Source of the DNA: Bicyclus anynana | Taxonomy: Eukaryota; Arthropoda; Insecta; Lepidoptera; Nymphalidae | Direction: 5' to 3' | Assembly (NCBI RefSeq): GCF_947172395.1 | Contig: NC_069092.1 | Span: 9,903,418 to 9,967,417, forward strand | DNA: 64,000 bases | In this document: piece after piece, positions 58,307 through 64,000 of the stretch | Layout of the letters: every line of letters begins with the position of its first letter | Numbering within the stretch: the stretch's first letter is position 1 | Translations under genes and position numbers: made by a program | The notes under the pieces: model-generated | Told to the model about the DNA's origin: nothing | Databases searched by the model: none | Seen by the model: only the letters and a program-made list of their open reading frames with translations

Positions 58307-58643
58307 TTGACGGCCTCCGTGGCGCAGTGGTATGCGCGGTGGATTTACAAGACGGAGGTCCTGGGTTCGATCCCCGGCTGGGCAGATTGAGATTTTCTTA
58401 ATTTGTCCAGGTCTGGCTGGTGGGAGGCTTCGGCCGTGGCTAGTTACCACCCTACCGGCAAAGACGTACCGCCAAGCGATTTAGCGTTCCGGTACGATGC
58501 CGTGTAGAAACCGAAAGGGGTGTGGATTTTCATCCTCCTCCTAACAAGTTAGCCCGCTTCCATCTCAGACTGCATCATCACTTACCATCAGGTGAGATTG
58601 TAGTCAAGGGCTAACTTGTAAAGAATAAAAAAAAAAAAAAAAA
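58307..58643 (+). repeat. tRNA-derived SINE, family A, best-preserved copy
   Basis: Head ggcctccgtggcgcagtgg, B box ggttcgatccc, full body and an uninterrupted A tail of about 17. The intact boxes and long tail mark it as a young copy. Confidence 0.95.
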
Positions 58644-59221
58644 TGTGAAATTATAATAGGTATATAGGTATTTTGAAATTATTAAGATTTAAAATCAAAT
58701 CGAAGAAAAACAACATAACGTTACATGGTTATAGGCGAAATTAAGTTATGTTTAGAGATCCTTTTATCAGCTAAAAATAAAGCAACAGAACCGATAATAC
58801 AAATATTTTATTATATACATTACATAATTTAATCAATTCATGCATTTCTAAAAAATCTTAATTTAAACAAGAACTTAGTATATACAACATTTTCGAATAG
58901 TAAACATTTTCATTTTTTATTCAAAATCAGATCATTCAGTTCATTTTGAGTTGTTCCTACATAAATCTATATGAAAGTACAACAATACTTACCTATATCT
59001 CGTAATATATTTAGTCTTTCGATTTTGCGTTTTATATTGGTGTATAAAAAATTAATGAGAACATAAATAATTTGAAAAAATATCAAAAAGACAAAACTAA
59101 GCTACAGAAGGCCTAGCATGGACAAAATATCGTCCAATACCATTCTCCCAATCCCATCTCTTTCGTCCTAACACAATGAAAGATATAGCAGTATTTCCAG
59201 TTGCGTCGATATTCGTTACTT
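58644..59221. other. Intergenic, no gene seen
   Basis: AT-rich, no recognisable element. Confidence 0.5.
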
Positions 59222-59458
59222 GTAGACGCGCGCGACTTCGTCCGCGTGGAATTCAGTTTTTCAAAAATCCCGCGGAAATAATGGATTTTCCGGGATGAAA
59301 AGTAGCCTATGTATTAATCTAGGGTATTATCTATCTTCGTTTTAAATTTTATCTATCTTCGATATAAATTTCAGCCAAATCGGTTCTGTAGTTGCGGCGT
59401 TTAAGAGTAACAAACATCCAAACAAACAAACATACGCGTTTAAAATATTAGTAGGATA
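59222..59458 (+). repeat. LINE 3'-tail
   Basis: gcgcgcgacttcgtccgcg, then ttttccgggatgaaaagtag, then tttaaaatattagtaggat. It contains a short internal duplication (ttttatctatcttcg). Confidence 0.85.
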
Positions 59459-59538
59459 TTTCCCCGTTATGCCCACTTAGACTTTTCGTTTTCTCAGACA
59501 GAATTCGGCACGGAACGATATTTTGTATTCTAGATCAT

Positions 59539-59597
59539 TATTCTTGATCAATACCTTAGTAGGTAGGTATTCTTGATCAGTACCTTAGTAGGTAGTG
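59539..59597. repeat. 30-bp tandem duplication
   Basis: tattcttgatcaataccttag...ggtagg occurs twice in a row with one substitution. Confidence 0.85.
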
Positions 59598-60239
59598 TGT
59601 AATTTATACAATCGAACAGTTGACTTCGTCTAATCAAATGCCTGTTGTAGGTGTAATGCATATTTCGCAGAATTCGATGCCTTATCGACGAAATCCGAAA
59701 GACGTGACATTTGAAATGTATTTCAGATTCATTGGACTTTAATCTTTATCGATTCATAAACTTCTAGTAAAATCGATTAGTAGGCAACTACCACAATGCT
59801 ATCTGAAATCACATTGTATTCGTAATTATATTTACATTATTATTAAGATGAAGGCCAAAGGAATTTAATAATAAGATCCAGATAAATAGTTCTAAGAATA
59901 AATAAAAACATGTTTACTCCTTAATTAGTTAATTTCTTAAATTCTAGGGGTTCACAAGCCCAACTGCGCCTATCTAATAACATTTACACATAGTTTTATT
60001 TGGTGGTTGACGAATAAGTATGGAAAACTGTAGCAAAAATATAAAATGGACCACATTTCTTTTGCAAGAAAGTTGTAAATTTCGTACTGCTAATATTTTT
60101 ACTTCGCAAAATTTCGTCTAGTAATTCCAGATGTAGACGTAATAATCATATTCAAAGTTCAAACAAGTTCAAGGTCCACTTTACAGTAAGAAGGTACCTA
60201 TCGTTTATTCTGACAATCGAAAACTATTTCATAATGCAC
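59598..60239. other. Intergenic, no gene seen
   Basis: No recognisable element. Confidence 0.5.
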
Positions 60240-60387
60240 GCCATTGACGATCAATTATTCTCACGTTTCTGCAGCACCCACGACTATAACGATCGTGTAT
60301 TGGTCGCTGCGTGCATGACGGTTCGCCTTATGGAACCTCTTCGCTGCCATTGGCGCTGCAGAAACGTGAGAATAATCCATCAATGGC
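60240..60387. mobile_element. 148-bp hairpin element
   Basis: The arm 60240-60275 (ending attattctcacgtttctgc plus agc) is matched by its complement at 60355-60387, with 22 perfect bases inside and a looser outer part. The 79-bp centre is GC-richer than the flanks. It is probably a small MITE; a structured RNA is less likely. Confidence 0.6.
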
Positions 60388-60829
60388 TGTCTTGGGATTT
60401 AATTTAACATAATAATATAATCATGACATTATCACCAAATCTTTGAATTTCTAATCCTCCTAATTTTGACAATCGAAAACTATTTCGTGTGACTAATCTG
60501 ACTTAATATAAAACTATCTTCTATTCTATATTTATTAGTGTGATCACATAATATTAGTCGAATAACCACTTCGAGTCTCGCAACTTAGAATTTCTAAAAC
60601 TTTATAAATACCTAATCCTAATAGCTGTGAGTATGTAGATTACTACTGGCAACACTGCACTTACTCGTACATTAGATGTTATAGTAGGGGAGACGAAGAG
60701 GGGATTTTTGGAGTTACTCAAACGCGGCAGCTGAACATAAGGTAGTTTACTTTGCACGTTGTTCAGTACCTCCACCAAGTATTAGCCCTTAATATTGGTG
60801 GGTACGTTTAGGGCAACCAAAACAAAAAC
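60388..60829. other. Intergenic, no gene seen
   Basis: No recognisable element. Confidence 0.5.
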
Positions 60830-62409
60830 TTACTTCAGAAATACTCAACCAGCACGTCAGATTAAGATAAGGTAGGTGAGTTGTTAGCTAATAGGTGTCC
60901 ATTTCGAAAATTTGACGGTTAGAGTGTAAGTTATGTGAGGGTTCTAATGTTATAAAATAAAACCCTTATATTCCTGTTATCGAGCCACGAACGCGGTTAT
61001 TTTTTTGCTTATTTTGAATGAACTAATCTCCTGAGTTATCGCTCATGTTTTCTGATGAATTTTACACTAAAAATGGAAAAATAATAAAAATTTTAATAAA
61101 AAAAATACAACCGACTTCAAAACCTAAAAACGTACCCACTAAACTAAAAAGTGAAAAATAACATCATAATATGTTCTACCTGCTGATCAGTATGAAGGCG
61201 GTGCTAAGCCGGTGATGTATTAATGTATTAATTCAAGCCATGTGAGAATATCTTATAGATTTAGATTTTGCAGACAGTGTTGTTTTTGTGGTCCTGTCAG
61301 AAATGGCTTTAATTAAGACAACACCGGCTAAGCACCGCCTTCATACTGATCAGCAGGTAGAACATATTATGATGTTATTTTTCACTTTTTAGTTTAGTGG
61401 GTACGTTTTTAGGTTTTGAAGTCGGTTGTATTTTTTTTATTAAAATTTTTATTATTTTTCCATTTTTAGTGTAAAATTTCATCTCAAACGAATACATCAG
61501 ACCCCTAATGACAGTCACAAATCTTGGTACAAAATTCTCAGCAATACAAATTAATCAAGCCCAAGCACAAGGTAGCTACCGTAAACCGTTAAGGAGTTCT
61601 CTTAATTGACCTTGGTCTTCATCATCAGACCTCAATAACAGACACTATAGGTAGAAAGTTCTCAGCAATACGAATTAATCAAGCCCAAACACAAGGCAGT
61701 TACTGTAAACTGTTAAGGAGTTCCCTTAATTGTCCTTGGTCGTCATCACCAAACCCCTAAATGACAGTCACAACCTATCTATGTGGAAAGTTCTCATTAA
61801 TATAAATTAATCAAGCCCAAACACAAGGTAACTGCTGTAAATCGCCGAGGAGTTCCCTCGTCTGTTTTATGGCTCCATCATCAGATCGACTTTAAACCTT
61901 CATGAAATTATAGTGCTTAAAAGTACTAAATGGAAAAGTATACGAACACACTAGACACCGATATAATTTTCGAAAGTTCCCCTCAATTTCTCCAGGATTC
62001 CACCATCAGATCTTGACATGATGGCAATGGGACCAAATGGGGGCTATACCGTTTCAAACAAAAAAAGAATTTTTGAAATCGGTCCAGGCGTCTTTGAGTA
62101 ATCGGTGTACATACATAAAAAAAAAAAAAAAAAAAAATACCGACCGAATTGAGAACCTCCTCCTTTTTGAAGTCGGTTAATTACTTCAGAAATACTCAAC
62201 CAGCACGTCAGATTAAGATAAGGTAGGTGAGTTGTTAGCTAATAGGTGTCCATTTCGAAAATTTGACGGTTAGAGTGTAAGTTATGTGAGGGTTCTAATG
62301 TTATAAAATAAAACCCTTATATTCCTGTTATCGAGCCACGAACGCGGTTATTTTTTTGCTTATTTTGAATGAACTAATCTCCTGAGTTATCGCTCATGTT
62401 TTCTGATGA
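60830..62409. repeat. 229-bp perfect direct repeats around a hairpin element
   Basis: 60830-61058 and 62181-62409 appear identical over all 229 bases (constant offset of 1351, no gaps). The 1122 bp between them is a complete member of the aaccgacttc family. The repeated flank is ordinary single-copy-looking sequence. Confidence 0.9.
61059..62180 (-). mobile_element. Non-autonomous element with a terminal hairpin, copy 2
   Basis: Read on the minus strand it starts ttaaccgacttcaaaaagg at 62180, crosses a homopolymer, an accgattactcaaagacg block and about 131-bp tandem units, and ends in a long palindrome. Arm 61059-61217 and arm 61325-61483 are reverse complements with about one mismatch (caccggctaagcacc against ggtgctaagccggtg), around a 107-nt loop. 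The loop is shared with the copy at 40005. No ORF is seen. Confidence 0.85.
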
Positions 62410-62788
62410 TTTTTGATAAAAATAAAAATAAAAAATTGTCTATAAAGTATTGTTTTTTTCCCCATCGCAGAAAGCGAAAAAAGTATATAACCATGTATTC
62501 TTTCTATCATCTAATCTACCAAATCTAATCAATTCCAATGACGTTTTAGTAACTGCAAATTTAACATCCCGGGCTCCCATACTATTAGTGCCTGTTGTTA
62601 TTTTCAAACGTATATTTCGACTTCAAAGTTCAACGGATGGTGCCTCTGACTCTTCATCCTCACTGTGACGTGGGAGTAGCCTACGCCACCCTCTGTGATG
62701 TTGGCGGTAGCGTGGGAGAAGTCGTTGTCTATTGCAGCTACACCCTGGAAATAAACACAATGTTCTAAGTTAAACTTAATCAACTACT
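62410..62788. other. Intergenic, no gene recognised
   Basis: An open frame of 72 codons at 62450-62668 follows a T-rich run and ends at a stop before ggagtagcctacgcc. I recognise no domain; it could be an exon but nothing supports it. Confidence 0.35.
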
Positions 62789-63121
62789 TTTTTTTTTACT
62801 CTTTACTCTTTACAAGTTAGCCCTTGACTACAATCTCACCTGATGGTAAGTGATGATGCAGTCTAAAATGGAAGCGGGCTAACTTGTTAGGAGGAGGATG
62901 AAAATCCACACCACTTTTCGGTTTCTACACGACATCGTACCGGAACGCTAAATCGCTTGACGGTACGTCTTTGCCGGTAGAGTGGTAACTAGTCACGGCC
63001 GAAGCCTCCCACCAGCCAGTCCTGGACCAGTTAAGAAAATCTCAATCGGCCCAGCCGGGGATCGAACCCAGGACAGTCTTGTAAATGCACCGCGCATACC
63101 ACTGCGCCACGGAGGTCGTCA
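62789..63121 (-). repeat. tRNA-derived SINE, family A, near full-length
   Basis: Minus-strand copy with T-rich tail, body and head ggacgtcgtc-side variant; the B box ggttcgatccc is intact in reverse (gggatcgaacc). Confidence 0.92.
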
Positions 63122-63239
63122 ACCTCTTAGTTACCTCTTAGTATACTCTCTACTCGTTACTACTATAGCGATCACTATAATATGCTAGCAAAAAAGATCG
63201 GGAATATATTTATAAGATTAACGTTAAGACGTAGAAGAA

Positions 63240-63817
63240 TACAGCCTATTATAGCACCCGGGTGTAACGTAGCTTCCCAGCAGTAAAGCTACTGTTACAC
63301 ATGCTCATTTTAAGCACGAAAGCATGCTACAATTGAGCAGTTGCTACTTATTAGCATGTGTATCGCAACATTGCTAATAATGAGCATGCTTATTTCGAGC
63401 TTGCTCAAGAATTAACAGTCGTGCGATTTTTGAGCATGCTACTTGCTGAATAGGTTTGCTAGTCGATCAGCATTGCTATTCTGTATTCTCTTCACCTTCA
63501 TCTCTCCCTGTCTAACACGATACTATAGACAGAGAGCGATAGATACAAATTAGCATGTGTAATTGGAATGTTTGCTTTGAGCATGCTTATTCAGGAGCAT
63601 ACTTAAAAATATCATGCTTATTGCTAGCAAATGTAAACTGATGATAAGCATGTTCGTATGGAGCATACTTAATGGCACGTATTTAGCAAGCTATTTTAGA
63701 GCATGTGTTAAACAGTACCTTAAAAAAAGAATTTTACAAAACGGTCCAGTAGTTTCGAAGCCTGTTCAATGCAAACAAACAATCAATTCTTTCCTCTTTA
63801 TCATATTAGTATAGACG
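63240..63817 (+). repeat. LINE 3'-tail split by a MITE
   Basis: The left part ends cacccgggtgtaacgtagct and cccagcag; the right part resumes at 63723 with gaattttacaaaacggtcc and ends catattagtatagac. Without the insert the two read as one usual LINE tail. Confidence 0.7.
63283..63722. mobile_element. 440-bp MITE packed with AGCATG words
   Basis: Inverted ends: taaagctactgttacacatg near 63284 against the complement of aacacatgctc-type sequence near 63703-63722 (tactgtt and acacatgctc cores shared). The interior repeats gagcatgct, agcatgtg, ttgctag and similar words more than ten times on both strands. A taaa at each edge may be the duplicated target. Confidence 0.65.
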
Positions 63818-64000
63818 AATGCAGACTGGCAGACTTCACATACGTAGATAATAACGAAAATTCTCTGGTATGCAGGTTTCCTCACGATGTTTTCCTTCAC
63901 CGTTTGAGACACGTGATATTTCGTTTTAGTTTTCTTAAAATGTACACAACTGAAAAATTGGAAGTGCATGTCCTAGACCGGATTCGAACCCACACCCTCC
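63818..64000 (-). repeat. tRNA-derived SINE, family B, cut by window end
   Basis: Minus-strand copy: ctggcagacttcacatacg, gtttcctcacgatgttttcc, and the B box ggattcgaaccc at the very end; the head continues past the window. Confidence 0.88.

Noticed and set aside
29931..58643. tRNA genes at the gcgcagtgg...ggttcgatccc heads
   Set aside because: They are heads of SINEs followed by a common body and A-rich tail; none forms a complete tRNA cloverleaf on its own as far as I can judge.

Overview
The window looks like a lepidopteran (moth or butterfly) nuclear chromosome: AT-rich, intron-bearing, and carrying tRNA-derived SINEs, RTE-like and CR1/Jockey-like LINE tails and short fold-back DNA elements of the kind common in Lepidoptera. 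The order is inferred from repeat types and from one protein-coding gene; I do not assign a family or species.

Region 1 (about 1-25.4 kb, + strand) holds the only host gene I can support: the 3' part of held out wings (how), the insect quaking-type STAR RNA-binding protein. Five coding exons are visible: 7568-7684 and 8130-8270 (KH domain), 10146-10251 (end of KH/QUA2), 12462-12812 (low-complexity C-terminal region) and 17364-17440 (nuclear-type tail with HPYQR). All splice phases agree. Reading past the 12813 donor gives a second, short tail (stop at 12830-12832), so a long and a short How isoform can be predicted. The 5' exons encoding QUA1 are not visible and probably lie upstream of the window. 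ACTAAC-type STAR motifs sit in the gene's own introns and downstream tract. From about 15 to 25 kb the sequence is AT-rich and almost free of recognisable repeats, which fits a long terminal intron and long 3' UTR.

Region 2 (about 25.4-64 kb) has no supported host gene. It is a transposon accumulation zone: a 5'-truncated LINE (27.4-28.4 kb), a LINE nested inside an RTE-type LINE (31.8-35.0 kb), a 5'-truncated LINE with a restriction-like endonuclease domain flanked by a 13-14 bp target site duplication (47.2-48.0 kb), about eleven copies of one tRNA-SINE family, several copies of a second, and two copies of a non-autonomous element ending in a long hairpin (40.0-41.0 and 61.1-62.2 kb).

The most unusual structures are: 229-bp perfect direct repeats bracketing the hairpin element at 61.1-62.2 kb; an AGCATG-rich MITE inserted in a LINE tail (63.28-63.72 kb); a TATA plus initiator pair with a leader hairpin at 3.15-3.22 kb; competing splice acceptors and a STAR motif before the how nuclear-tail exon; and a family of undescribed dispersed repeats (48.7 and 57.2 kb). 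I see no CRISPR array, rRNA or intact tRNA gene.
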